A stretch of DNA of 64,000 nt from Prevotella sp. E2-28 (GTDB lineage Bacteria > Bacteroidota > Bacteroidia > Bacteroidales > Bacteroidaceae), in contig NZ_CP091788.1 of NCBI RefSeq assembly GCF_022024055.1, forward strand, positions 1,736,001-1,800,000, read 5' to 3'. The notes beneath the pieces are model-generated. The model saw only the letters and a program-made list of their open reading frames with translations. It did not search any database and was not told the DNA's origin. A program made the translations under genes and the position numbers. Shown here piece by piece: positions 44,665 through 53,203 of this stretch; the stretch's first letter is position 1, and each line of letters opens with the position of its first letter.

Positions 44665-44760
44665 TTACTCAGCGCCACCTTGGCTGACGCCACCCTCGCT
44701 CAGAGGGATGTTGCCACCGGTGATTATGATGGTGATAGTGTCAGTAGCAGCAGGGATCGC
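44665..44760 (-). pseudogene. C-terminal remnant of a Gly/Thr-rich protein gene
   Basis: The minus strand reads AIPAATDTITIIITGG, then NIPLSEGGVSQGGAE and a stop at 44665-44667, 12 bases before a terminator hairpin. The residue pattern is protein-like and not random. Upstream the frame stays open only to about 44808 and has no ATG, merging into AT-rich sequence. It looks like the 3' end of a lost gene. A 46-codon gene starting at an in-frame TTG is the alternative. Confidence 0.35.
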
Positions 44761-44836
44761 AAATTTTTGTGAAAAGTCAAAGAAATATATGAGACAAATA
44801 CGCAAATCATTCCATTTTTCTCATTTTTTTTTCATA

Positions 44837-45162
44837 AAAAATTAGCCTTCACCATCACCATATTATCTTGAAATTTACCAACTTACAGTGAAGGGTATTT
44901 TAAGTCGCACGAAATTTAAGGTCGCACGAAATTTTATTGTCGCACAGATTTCACAGATTACACAGATTTTTTTCTGACGAAAAACCATGCGGATGATATT
45001 TTGCGGCGCTAGCCCGATTCGCTTAGCGAATCAAAAATCTGTGAAATCTGTGAAATCTGTGCGACAATAAAAAAGTCCTAGGAATCTGTGCGACATATAA
45101 ACGGCCTTCACTATATCCGATTGATATTTGATAACTTATAGAGAAGGTGAAGGCAAAAATTA
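44837..45162. mobile_element. Foldback/MITE-like element with 8-bp target duplication
   Basis: The element (44845-45154, 310 bp) begins GCCTTCACC and ends GGTGAAGGC. The two arms match each other imperfectly for well over 100 bases: left CAGTGAAGGG, GTCGCAC, TATTGTCGCACAGATTTCAC; right, read in reverse, TAGTGAAGGC, TGTCGCACAG, TATTGTCGCACAGATTTCAC. AAAAATTA directly flanks both ends (44837-44844 and 45155-45162), consistent with a duplicated target site. There is no transposase, so it would depend on one elsewhere. Confidence 0.8.
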
Positions 45163-45163
45163 A

Positions 45164-45289
45164 TTACTCATAGAATTATGAAAATAAGTCTTAGAGTTAC
45201 GAGCGTAACTCTTAGACTTACGAAATTATCTCTAAGACTTATGGAAATAACTATAAGACTTATGAAAATAACTATAAGACTTATGAGGT
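45164..45289. repeat. Six tandem 21-bp repeats
   Basis: Units begin at 45164, 45185, 45206, 45227, 45248 and 45269, for example TAACTCTTAGACTTACGAAA and TAACTATAAGACTTATGAAA. They belong to the same family as those at 19068-19151. The array begins right after the foldback element and ends 14 bases before the 3' end of hmuV. Confidence 0.88.
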
Positions 45290-45302
45290 GAAAAGCTGCG
45301 AC

Positions 45303-45641
45303 TTATTCCGGGACGTATATTATCTCACCGTTATCAAGCTCATAGGCAATGCCGACACGCTTTCCTTTAGCACCATCGGCATTCGACTGATCTTCACTCG
45401 GCGTATAACGGTTGATGGTATGACCTTCCTTCGTAATAATCTCCATGTTGTCCTTACCCGGGTTCTTCACCATTGTGAAGTCTTCCTGCGAAAACATCTC
45501 AGTCATGTTAAAATGGGTGACGAGGGCCACCATCAAGGCAACAGCAAACACCATAGACACATCAAACAGGTTGCTGACAACAGACATCGGGTCGTCGTCC
45601 TCGGCCTGCGCCAACATCGATTTATTTCTTCGTTTCAACAT
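45303..45641 (-). CDS. hmuV: HmuV-like DUF2149 membrane protein
   Basis: 112 residues from ATG 45641 (MLKRRNKSMLAQAEDDDP); the frame continues 14 codons upstream into the spacer, which reads as unlikely N-terminus. DUF2149 signature: DDDPMSVVSNLFDVSMVFAVALMVALVTHF, a single membrane helix, then a short periplasmic domain (MEIITKEGHTINRYT, GIAYELDNGEIIYVPE). It resembles the ExbD/TolR partner in topology. It is the last gene of the hmuYRSTUV order known from Porphyromonas gingivalis, where the membrane proteins serve heme uptake. The spacer after hmuU contains a heptamer repeat. Confidence 0.85.
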   Translation of the reverse strand: MLKRRNKSMLAQAEDDDPMSVVSNLFDVSMVFAVALMVALVTHFNMTEMFSQEDFTMVKNPGKDNMEIITKEGHTINRYTPSEDQSNADGAKGKRVGIAYELDNGEIIYVPE

Positions 45642-45694
45642 AATTTTTCTTTTAGTCACTTCGCTTGGTAAAAGCGTCCCCAAGGGGCCGAGCG

Positions 45695-45728
45695 AATGTT
45701 TAATCTTTAATGTTTAATCTTTAATGTT
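45695..45728. repeat. Heptamer repeat (AATGTTT/AATCTTT)
   Basis: AATGTTT and AATCTTT alternate for nearly five units between hmuU and hmuV, and the array includes the stop codon of hmuU. Period 14 made of two 7-base units, as at 40027 and 52200. Confidence 0.85.
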
Positions 45729-46308
45729 CCAACAGGTCTGCCAGGAACTGAAGATTCACACTGTCACGACGGTACCAACGGGTCTTTACCTGACCGGTGA
45801 TGAAACCTATGGCAGCAGAGAAAAGACCCACAACGGTGGTAGCAAATGCCACTTGCATATTATAAGCCATAGAAGCAACATCGCCCGTTGACAAGCCTAC
45901 GAGTGCCGGACCCATAGGGATGAGTGTACCCATCAAGCCCAGCATGGGCCCCATCTTTGCGAGGGTCTTACTGGTAGAAAGATTGGCTGCTGCAGCGATA
46001 TCGAAGTCGGCTAACAGCTTTTGCAGGTGCGCCTCGCTGTCCTGATGCTGCAACATACGGTGCATATAGGTGACCACCAACGATTTCTGTGTCTTTGGCA
46101 AACGCTCAGCAAGGGTACGCACATTCTCACTATTCAGATTGTCGAACTCCTGTTTCAGGAGCGCTTCTGTTTGGCACACAGCGAGGTACTGACCGAAGAA
46201 ACTGCCAATAAGCAACAAGGCACGTGCAAAGAGCATGATGAGTAATACGATGACAGGCACAAGGAGTCCTGTGGAAATCCAATAAAGGATGTCGGAAATG
46301 TAATGCAT
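45721..46308 (-). CDS. hmuU: HmuU-like MotA/TolQ/ExbB proton-channel family protein
   Basis: 195 residues with three membrane helices (about 12-35, 112-135, 150-172). The family signature covers SKTLAKMGPMLGLMGTLIPMGPALVGLSTGDVASMAYNMQVAFATTVVGLFSAAIGF, typical of MotA/TolQ/ExbB. It should use the proton gradient to power a partner, here probably the DUF2149 protein and the CobN-like HmuS or the HmuR receptor. It lies 27 bases after hmuT. The stop codon is inside a short repeat. Confidence 0.88.
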   Translation of the reverse strand: MHYISDILYWISTGLLVPVIVLLIMLFARALLLIGSFFGQYLAVCQTEALLKQEFDNLNSENVRTLAERLPKTQKSLVVTYMHRMLQHQDSEAHLQKLLADFDIAAAANLSTSKTLAKMGPMLGLMGTLIPMGPALVGLSTGDVASMAYNMQVAFATTVVGLFSAAIGFITGQVKTRWYRRDSVNLQFLADLLEH

Positions 46309-46335
46309 ATCTGATGATTTTAATTTGTTTTGTTT

Positions 46336-46932
46336 TCAGTTAACGACAGAGATACCTGCTACTGCCGTCCTTCCGTTCACAGTGGCAATGATACCCAGAA
46401 TAGCAATGAGGGCATTTGAGAGGAAGAACACCTCCAGGCGTAATTCCTTTTCAGGGATAAGCCACTTGACGCCCCACGTCAGTGCGGGGATAGCCAGCAG
46501 TACAACGAAGGCTAATCCATAAGCTATGGCGGTGAAACTCACACCTGTGAGCCAGAACATACACATGGTTTCAAGATGAAACAGCACGGGGAAAACTAAT
46601 AGTCCAGGAAACAAGCGTAATAATCTATATATCAACAACGTACGGTGGCTCACCTTTTCCGCATTCATCAGGTGAACAGCTATTAGGCAATAGGACATTT
46701 GGATGATGACTTCAATGCTTAGCACCAATGCCGTATCGAGCATCAGCGCAGGATTATTGAGCCAGTCCTGCAGCTGCGTCTTGCTTTGTTCGATAGCCCA
46801 CGGCCAAGTGAAGGCCACAAACAGGGAACACACTACAGACGCAGCAACCACCATCCATACCTTGCGGTAGGTCTGCTTCAGCACGAAGTTGAAGCAAACC
46901 AATAGTATCATAACTAATACGACTATCTCCAT
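46336..46932 (-). CDS. hmuT: HmuT-like DUF2162 membrane protein
   Basis: 198 residues with six hydrophobic helices, beginning MEIVVLVMILLVCFNFVLKQTY and containing LVLSIEVIIQMSYCLIAVHLM and FVVLLAIPALTWGVKWLIP. This fits the polytopic protein (DUF2162 type) between hmuS and hmuU in the heme operon. Its exact function is unproven; membrane passage of heme or assistance to the TolQ-like channel is possible. One base separates it from hmuS, so translation is coupled. Confidence 0.8.
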   Translation of the reverse strand: MEIVVLVMILLVCFNFVLKQTYRKVWMVVAASVVCSLFVAFTWPWAIEQSKTQLQDWLNNPALMLDTALVLSIEVIIQMSYCLIAVHLMNAEKVSHRTLLIYRLLRLFPGLLVFPVLFHLETMCMFWLTGVSFTAIAYGLAFVVLLAIPALTWGVKWLIPEKELRLEVFFLSNALIAILGIIATVNGRTAVAGISVVN

Positions 46933-46933
46933 G

Positions 46934-49900
46934 TTATTCTTTTCTTACCTTTCGGCGGTGACGAATCAAGACTATCATGAGCAGAACGAAGACGGTGAGG
47001 ATAACCGCAACGACCATATTACTGACCCATGTGGTTGCCTCGTTAACGGTATTCAGCTCTTCTTTCTTCAGCACCTTGCCGTCATGAGTGCTTACCTGCT
47101 CCTGGCGCACCTCACTGATTTGCTGCTTATAGGCAGTGGCCAGTGAAGCATCCACCTTATCGGCAATGTAGTTCTGCAGTTTCTGATTGTCGCTCACCAT
47201 CTGCGAACCGCTGGCGCCAAACTTGTTTACCAATTCTGTATGCAGTTTCGCCACTTCCTTCAACCGAGCCGCAGATGCTTTCCAGTAGCCCTTTCGTGAC
47301 GATTCCATCATAACGGCAGTCATCTCCTGCAGCGCGGCAGGATTCTTGTCTTCAAAGAAGGCGCGCGTGCCCAGGTTGAACTGATCCCTGACGTAAATAT
47401 CATAGATGTCATCCCACATCTCATTATCAATGGCTTCAGGCTTCATCACGTTCCATCCGAACGTGTTCTGCACCAGTTCGGCAAAGACATTCGCATCGCT
47501 GGCACCGCCCTGCATTTTCTCCTTGATATAGGTGGGATTGAAGAGCGTGGTGCGACTTTCAACGCCAATGGCCTCTTTCACCTCCTGCATCTTCGCACGG
47601 TTACGGTTGCGATAGTCGGAGAGATAGGCATCGGGCTCCTTACCCGTTACGTTTCTGACAGCCATGTTCATACCGCCCATGAACTCATAGACATGATCCA
47701 ATGAGAGTGCGCCCCAGGTGTTTGACTGACGCGGCTGAATCACAGCATCTGTATTTGTCAAGGCGGCCTCGAAAGCATACTGGCTGAAGGTTTCCCACTG
47801 GTCTTCCTTACCATAGAAAGCGCCCATATTGTTCAGATAGACCTCAGCCAGTTCAGACTCCTGCTCCCATCGGTCGCTGGCCATCGTCATACCCTGAATA
47901 CCGGTGCCGTAATTACCGTTGACACCTCCAAACACACGATGGGTGCTCACCTCACGGGCCTCCTTTGGCGACAGACCTTTATCCACCAACAGGCGCTCGG
48001 CATCCTTCACACCCTCGGCCACATGATTAGCATAGGCATCATCCTTAGCCTGTGATGCCATTTCCACGGCACGGGTAATGAGAAACAGGCGTGAAGCAGC
48101 AAGGTCGCGCAACTGTCCGGAGGTCTGCACAACGACATCAATACGCGGACGCCCCAGTTTCTTAGAAGGAATGAGGCGGATATCAGTTACCCTGCCGAAA
48201 GCATCACGAATAGGCTCTACACCGAGCATATACAGACACTGGGCAATGGTGGCACCACCAGTCTCGATGAACTCGCTAGACCACAGTGTATAGCTCACCT
48301 TACGAGGAATACTGTCGTGATGACGCTCACGATACAGGCGGATGGTATTCTCGGCCAGTTCCTTACCTTTTTCCCAAGCCTGCTCAGTGGGGCACGTCTC
48401 TGTGTTCACGCCATAAAGGTTACGGCCCGTGGGTACTGCGTTAGGATTACTAATCACATCGCCACCAGGCGAGGGGGCGGTATAGCCACCATTCAGGGCA
48501 TTGAGCATACTTCTCACCTCCATAGCAGGCGAAGTAAGCAGCGCCGACCTGTAGTTGTTGACATTACGAATAGTACGTTCCACCTCCAGCACCACGCGCG
48601 AAAACGCCTTGTCTTCCTTCGTCAACATGGCAGCCTCGGCGGCTTTGTCAATCATGGCCTGCATAGCGGGCGACATATTAGCCATCTTGTTATCGGCATG
48701 GGCATCAGATGATGCGCCCTTCTTTCCTTTCATCATACTCTCCTTCATCTTCTTGAGTTGCTCAGGCGTGGCTCCCATCATCTTAGCTAAGGCAAGGGCT
48801 TTCTTGGGGCTCATGGATTTAGGCATGGAGTGGGTGGGGTGAGTGGGCTTTATGGGGTCTTTGGGGCCTTGGGGAGAGGCTGCGCCTTTTACTTTATGCT
48901 TTGCACCAGGCACTTCGCTGGCCATGCTCATCATCATAGACATCATCTGCTGAGGAGCAGCCATGACGGAGTCAATATGGTGAGCACGACGGAGGTCGGA
49001 CGGTGTGATATGCGCTATCTGACACACCTCGGCATCTGTCACATCAGTCTGACGATGAAGCAACTGACCCACCAATGTCTTTGCAGGATTCAGGTAACGG
49101 GCGGTGAAGAGCGTCTGGTGCTTCTCCACATCACCAGTAGCACGCTTCTGCATCTTATCGAGCGCCAGCAGACTATAGGCGATAGGCTCTGTAGCCATCG
49201 CATAGACCGAGGAGTTGATACGCTCGGTATCGTAAGGCACCCCCAGCGTATAGAACTTGCTGGTAATCTTTTCGTTCATCAATTCCTCGGCAAACGCCTC
49301 AATGCGTGCTATCTCGGCCTCGGTATAAGGCTTATTCTTCACAGAATCCAGATGCAACTCACGATGAATGCCCATATCAACGGCGACAGCCTTTACTGCG
49401 AGCGAAGCCTTATCGCCAGGCTTTTTATTGTAAGTCTCAATGGCACTATTCAGTTTGCCGTAGAGCGTGCGCAGATTACTCTCCATAAACGGTGGCGTGA
49501 GGTATGACACCAAGGAAGCATAGGTGCGACGCTTGGCAATCATGCCTTCGCCCACATTACCAATGGTATAGAGATAGAAGTGGGGGAGCGAACCAATGAG
49601 TCGGTCGCTCCAACAATTCTGTGACAATGCCACCTGTTTGCCAGGCGTATATTCCAACGAGCCATGCGTACCGAAATGGATAAGTGCATCGGCCTTGAAT
49701 CCCTGTTGCGCCCAGAGGTACTGCGCAATATATGGATAAGGCGGCGCACTCTCTGTGCCGTGAATCATCTTAAAGGAATCACTACCAGTGCCTGCCGGCA
49801 TCTGCGGCATCAGGACTACATGACCAAACTGAATAACGGGCAAGCCCAGCGTCTGAGCATCCTTTGCCAGATAATGACCGGGGAAGTTGCCGTTGACGCG

Positions 49901-51226
49901 CAGCATCTCGTCGTGCATCTCCTTGGTGAAGAGTGCCTTCGTCCAGGTGTCAAAGTCGTGCTTGGTCACCAGCTGGGGCTGTCCCTCATTGAGAAACTTA
50001 GCCTGAGCACCCTCAGCGTAAGTACCGAAAATGCTGCCCTGCTGCTGAATCATGTCAGCGAGTGCCTCGGGGGATGCAGGCAATCCCTTGACATCATAGC
50101 CCGCCTCATGCATACTGACCAAGAGGTTATAAAGTGAGGGCACCACCTCTAAGCCTGAGGCAGTAAGGGCATTGGAGCCTGGGCCTTTGAAATAAACGAT
50201 AGCTACCTTCTTATACTTATTTGCAACAGACTGCAAGCGGATGTGATGGTTAACGGCACTGACAAAGGATTCCAGGCGTTCGGGAATGGTGTAAGCCTCG
50301 GGCAATCCGTCCTTTCCCTCACGAATGGCGAAAAGGACAAAGGGACGAATCATACCGTCAATCTCGGGGGTGATGATGCTCTGCGACAGGAAGCCGCCTT
50401 GCATACCCTGTTTGTCGGACTCCCAGTCGGCCGTCATACGGTTTACATTGACAGTAGCAAACAACGGGATGTTTTGCTCTTTGAGATAAGCGACCACTTC
50501 ATCGCCCAAACGTCCATGCGCCATATCGATAACGGCAGCAGGCTGAATGCTATCAATACTATGTGTCTTGATGAGCGTAGCGATGCTGCGAGTGGCATAG
50601 ACCACATTACCCGTTTCCTCCAAACGCTTGATGAGGTCTGTGGCATCACCCATCATACCCGTGATAAGGATACGCGGGGCGTTACCATGATGGGGCGCAC
50701 CCAGATGGTAGAAGAGTTCCGCCTCCTGTTCCTCTACAGGCTCCACATCCTGCAGGAAGAAGAGTTTGCCATCAACCTCATTTCGCAGGTAGTTCAGGAA
50801 ACTGCGATAGTTTTTTTTGCCACCAGCCGAGAGATATTGCTTCAGCGAGTCGGCATCCCATTCATCCACGCTAACGATATTATTAGCAGGATTCGTTGCG
50901 GCGGTAGTTAGCACCTGCAAACCCTGATCGGCAAGGGTCTGAATCTGGGTACGCTGCTCCTCGGTGATGCGGAGCCCCATGCCGTTAATCAGCACCACAT
51001 CATAATCGGTCCACGCATCAATATCATCAAGCTTGGCTTCATGCAGGCGGATAAAACTGTTGTCGTTAGACTTAGAAATCTCGCCAAGCGTGATAACCTG
51101 ATAGTTGACAAAAGCCACATCAGTAGTGCTGCACATGGAGCGCCAGAAAGCTGTGAAGGCGGTGATAACCAGTGCGGCGAGGATAATGAGTAACAGGTAT
51201 TTCTTCTTAAACTTAAATGTCTTCAT
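46934..51226 (-). CDS. hmuS: HmuS, CobN-like heme-processing protein
   Basis: 1430 residues, homologous to the CobN subunit of cobaltochelatase across its length (FLSQSIITPEIDGMIRPF, ALIHFGTHGSLEYTPGKQVALS, WSSEFIETGGATIAQCLYMLGVEPIRDAFGRV, NNMGAFYGKEDQWE). Membrane helices at both ends (about 12-30 and 1395-1418) place the large domain in the periplasm. A Met/Lys/His-rich insert covers about residues 755-870 (MMSMMMSMASEV, KALALAKMMGATPEQ). In this operon CobN-like proteins act on heme rather than cobalamin; iron removal from heme has been reported for Bacteroides HmuS. No cobalamin gene is nearby, which supports that reading. Confidence 0.9.
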   Translation of the reverse strand: MKTFKFKKKYLLLIILAALVITAFTAFWRSMCSTTDVAFVNYQVITLGEISKSNDNSFIRLHEAKLDDIDAWTDYDVVLINGMGLRITEEQRTQIQTLADQGLQVLTTAATNPANNIVSVDEWDADSLKQYLSAGGKKNYRSFLNYLRNEVDGKLFFLQDVEPVEEQEAELFYHLGAPHHGNAPRILITGMMGDATDLIKRLEETGNVVYATRSIATLIKTHSIDSIQPAAVIDMAHGRLGDEVVAYLKEQNIPLFATVNVNRMTADWESDKQGMQGGFLSQSIITPEIDGMIRPFVLFAIREGKDGLPEAYTIPERLESFVSAVNHHIRLQSVANKYKKVAIVYFKGPGSNALTASGLEVVPSLYNLLVSMHEAGYDVKGLPASPEALADMIQQQGSIFGTYAEGAQAKFLNEGQPQLVTKHDFDTWTKALFTKEMHDEMLRVNGNFPGHYLAKDAQTLGLPVIQFGHVVLMPQMPAGTGSDSFKMIHGTESAPPYPYIAQYLWAQQGFKADALIHFGTHGSLEYTPGKQVALSQNCWSDRLIGSLPHFYLYTIGNVGEGMIAKRRTYASLVSYLTPPFMESNLRTLYGKLNSAIETYNKKPGDKASLAVKAVAVDMGIHRELHLDSVKNKPYTEAEIARIEAFAEELMNEKITSKFYTLGVPYDTERINSSVYAMATEPIAYSLLALDKMQKRATGDVEKHQTLFTARYLNPAKTLVGQLLHRQTDVTDAEVCQIAHITPSDLRRAHHIDSVMAAPQQMMSMMMSMASEVPGAKHKVKGAASPQGPKDPIKPTHPTHSMPKSMSPKKALALAKMMGATPEQLKKMKESMMKGKKGASSDAHADNKMANMSPAMQAMIDKAAEAAMLTKEDKAFSRVVLEVERTIRNVNNYRSALLTSPAMEVRSMLNALNGGYTAPSPGGDVISNPNAVPTGRNLYGVNTETCPTEQAWEKGKELAENTIRLYRERHHDSIPRKVSYTLWSSEFIETGGATIAQCLYMLGVEPIRDAFGRVTDIRLIPSKKLGRPRIDVVVQTSGQLRDLAASRLFLITRAVEMASQAKDDAYANHVAEGVKDAERLLVDKGLSPKEAREVSTHRVFGGVNGNYGTGIQGMTMASDRWEQESELAEVYLNNMGAFYGKEDQWETFSQYAFEAALTNTDAVIQPRQSNTWGALSLDHVYEFMGGMNMAVRNVTGKEPDAYLSDYRNRNRAKMQEVKEAIGVESRTTLFNPTYIKEKMQGGASDANVFAELVQNTFGWNVMKPEAIDNEMWDDIYDIYVRDQFNLGTRAFFEDKNPAALQEMTAVMMESSRKGYWKASAARLKEVAKLHTELVNKFGASGSQMVSDNQKLQNYIADKVDASLATAYKQQISEVRQEQVSTHDGKVLKKEELNTVNEATTWVSNMVVAVILTVFVLLMIVLIRHRRKVRKE

Positions 51227-51235
51227 AAGTATCGG

Positions 51236-53191
51236 TTAAAAGCATTTATCAATATCAATAGAGAGACCTACGGTCAGCGTGGTGCCCAGTGTGACGGGCG
51301 AGTTAGCATAGTAGGTATCGGGCTTATAATTAAAGAAGTTGTCAACAACAACATTCAGATTGAACGCTTTTGCGATGCGCTGTGAGAGCGTGAACTTCCA
51401 GATAGAATAGCCATCGTAATGCGTCTTGGTCATATCATCCAAAGTGGTAGAGGTATATTCCGTCACGTCAACAGCCGAGAGGAAGCGACCCGACAAAGCA
51501 GCATAGAGACTATAGTTGGACGAGAAGTCGTGACTATAATCCATGCGCCACGTCATAGAGTGTGGGCGGGCAGCGGTGAGGTCGGGCTTGCCCTTCTCAA
51601 CGATATTCTTCACAAAAGCGTAAGACACCTTGGTGCCCAGTCCGCTGATATGGTGCAACTGCGCATTCACGTCGGCACCTACTATCTGCTGTTTGCCCAC
51701 GTTGGTGTACATCTGTCCGTATTCACCATTGCGCTGGACGGTGGCTGTGGTGATATAGTTACGGAAGTGATTATAATAGCCCGTGGCCGAAGTACAGTAT
51801 TTGAAGTTGTCGCCCATACAACCGTGATGTTCCCACGTGAGCGAGAGGTTATGATTAGTCTCGCATTTCAAATCAGGATTACCGTAAATCATGAAGATGC
51901 CGCCCATGAAGAAGTCCATGTAAAGTTCCTTCAGCGACGGGGCACGGAAGCCTGAGGCGTAAGAGGCGCGGATGCTGTGATGAGCATTCTTCCACATACC
52001 TGCCAGTTTCCATGTTGGCATACCCTTGCTGGAAGCCGAGAAATAGTCATAACGGATGCCACCGATGAACTCCCAATGACTGGTAGGCGCATAGTCCCAC
52101 TGCACGAAGGCATCGTAGCTGTTCTGCGAACGGTCCTTGTCAGTATCAGAGAACTGATACGTCATCAGGTAGTCGTTCATATAGTCGGCACCGATGATGA
52201 GTTGAGAGTTAAGAGTGGAGAGTTGAGAGTTGTAAAGCGCACGTGCTACATGCTGACGATTAGAATAGTCGCGCAGGTCTTTATGCGTCAGCATGTTCAG
52301 GTCGGACTTATCATACTGGTCGAAGCTGTAGCCCACCTCAAGCTGCTGTTGGGAAGTGATGCGCCAGTTCATCTTCAAGCCGTCGTTGAAGTCGCGATAA
52401 CGCTCATGACTGACATTGCCGGATTCACGCTCACGGAAGAAATAGCCTGCACGAGCCGTGAGTCGCAGGGCATCAGACAGTTGCCAGATAAGACGCTCCT
52501 TCACGTTGTGCGACGTACCACCATAAGTAGGCAGTGATGACGATTCGCCCAGATTGAGGGCTTTGGAATCGGTGGTCTGATACGTGGTCAGCGAGTTCAC
52601 TCTTCCCACACTGAAATCAGCACTGCCACCATGGCGCCATTCCTTCGTAGCACCCTCGTAGCGTGTGTTCACATTAGCAGCCCACGATGCTGAGGGGTCT
52701 TTCGTAATGAGATTGATAACGCCACCCATAGCCGAAGAACCATAGAGCGTAGAGGCAGCTCCTTTCACGATCTCTATACGGTCAATACTGGAAAGGTTGA
52801 GTCTTGAGAAATCAATATTATCAAGGGATTCGCCAGCCATTCGCTCGCCATCAACAAGGAACAGGATGTTATTACCGTCGTAGCCGCCCATGTTGAGTAC
52901 TTGCTGACCCATAGAATAGGTAAACTCTAAACCGGGAATCTCCTGTTGGAGCATATCCTTCACGTTAGTAGCATCCACCTTTTTGATATCCTCGGCCGTG
53001 ATGACACGTGTCACCACAGGGATATCCTTCAGGTTCTTGGGGGTACGTGTGGCAGTCACTACGACCGTCTCCAGTCCCAGCGGGTCTTTGTTCCAAATGC
53101 TGCTGTCGGCAGGTTCTTCATTCGCAAGTACATTGCCACAGGCACACATCGCCACGGCAAGCGTCATGTATAATCTTGTTTGCATCTTCAT
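51236..53191 (-). CDS. hmuR: HmuR, TonB-dependent heme receptor
   Basis: 651 residues. A signal peptide (1-23) is followed by the plug (GLETVVVTATRTPKNLKDIP; VDGERMAGESLDNIDFSRL; IEIVKGAASTLYGSSAMGGVINLITK) and a beta barrel with a C-terminal aromatic strand (GTTLTVGLSIDIDKCF). In P. gingivalis HmuR takes heme from the lipoprotein HmuY, whose gene lies directly upstream here (12-base gap). The barrel contains an in-frame heptamer repeat encoding NSQLSTLNSQL (52200-52232), probably in a surface loop. Nine bases separate it from hmuS. Confidence 0.92.
   Translation of the reverse strand: MKMQTRLYMTLAVAMCACGNVLANEEPADSSIWNKDPLGLETVVVTATRTPKNLKDIPVVTRVITAEDIKKVDATNVKDMLQQEIPGLEFTYSMGQQVLNMGGYDGNNILFLVDGERMAGESLDNIDFSRLNLSSIDRIEIVKGAASTLYGSSAMGGVINLITKDPSASWAANVNTRYEGATKEWRHGGSADFSVGRVNSLTTYQTTDSKALNLGESSSLPTYGGTSHNVKERLIWQLSDALRLTARAGYFFRERESGNVSHERYRDFNDGLKMNWRITSQQQLEVGYSFDQYDKSDLNMLTHKDLRDYSNRQHVARALYNSQLSTLNSQLIIGADYMNDYLMTYQFSDTDKDRSQNSYDAFVQWDYAPTSHWEFIGGIRYDYFSASSKGMPTWKLAGMWKNAHHSIRASYASGFRAPSLKELYMDFFMGGIFMIYGNPDLKCETNHNLSLTWEHHGCMGDNFKYCTSATGYYNHFRNYITTATVQRNGEYGQMYTNVGKQQIVGADVNAQLHHISGLGTKVSYAFVKNIVEKGKPDLTAARPHSMTWRMDYSHDFSSNYSLYAALSGRFLSAVDVTEYTSTTLDDMTKTHYDGYSIWKFTLSQRIAKAFNLNVVVDNFFNYKPDTYYANSPVTLGTTLTVGLSIDIDKCF
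52200..52232. repeat. In-frame heptamer repeat inside hmuR
   Basis: AGTTGAG, AGTTAAG, AGTGGAG, AGTTGAG and AGTTG follow one another on plus; on the coding strand this reads NSQLSTLNSQL without disturbing the frame. It has the same 14-base (2 x 7) period as the intergenic repeats at 40027 and 45695. Confidence 0.85.
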
Positions 53192-53203
53192 ATCTACTTC
53201 AAA

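Noticed and set aside
45164..45289. Possible CRISPR array
   Set aside because: Units are directly adjacent 21-mers with no spacers, and there are no cas genes in the window.
46934..51226. Cobaltochelatase CobN for cobalamin synthesis
   Set aside because: It lies in a heme operon with hmuY and hmuR, has membrane helices at both ends, and no cobalamin genes or ChlI/ChlD partners are near.
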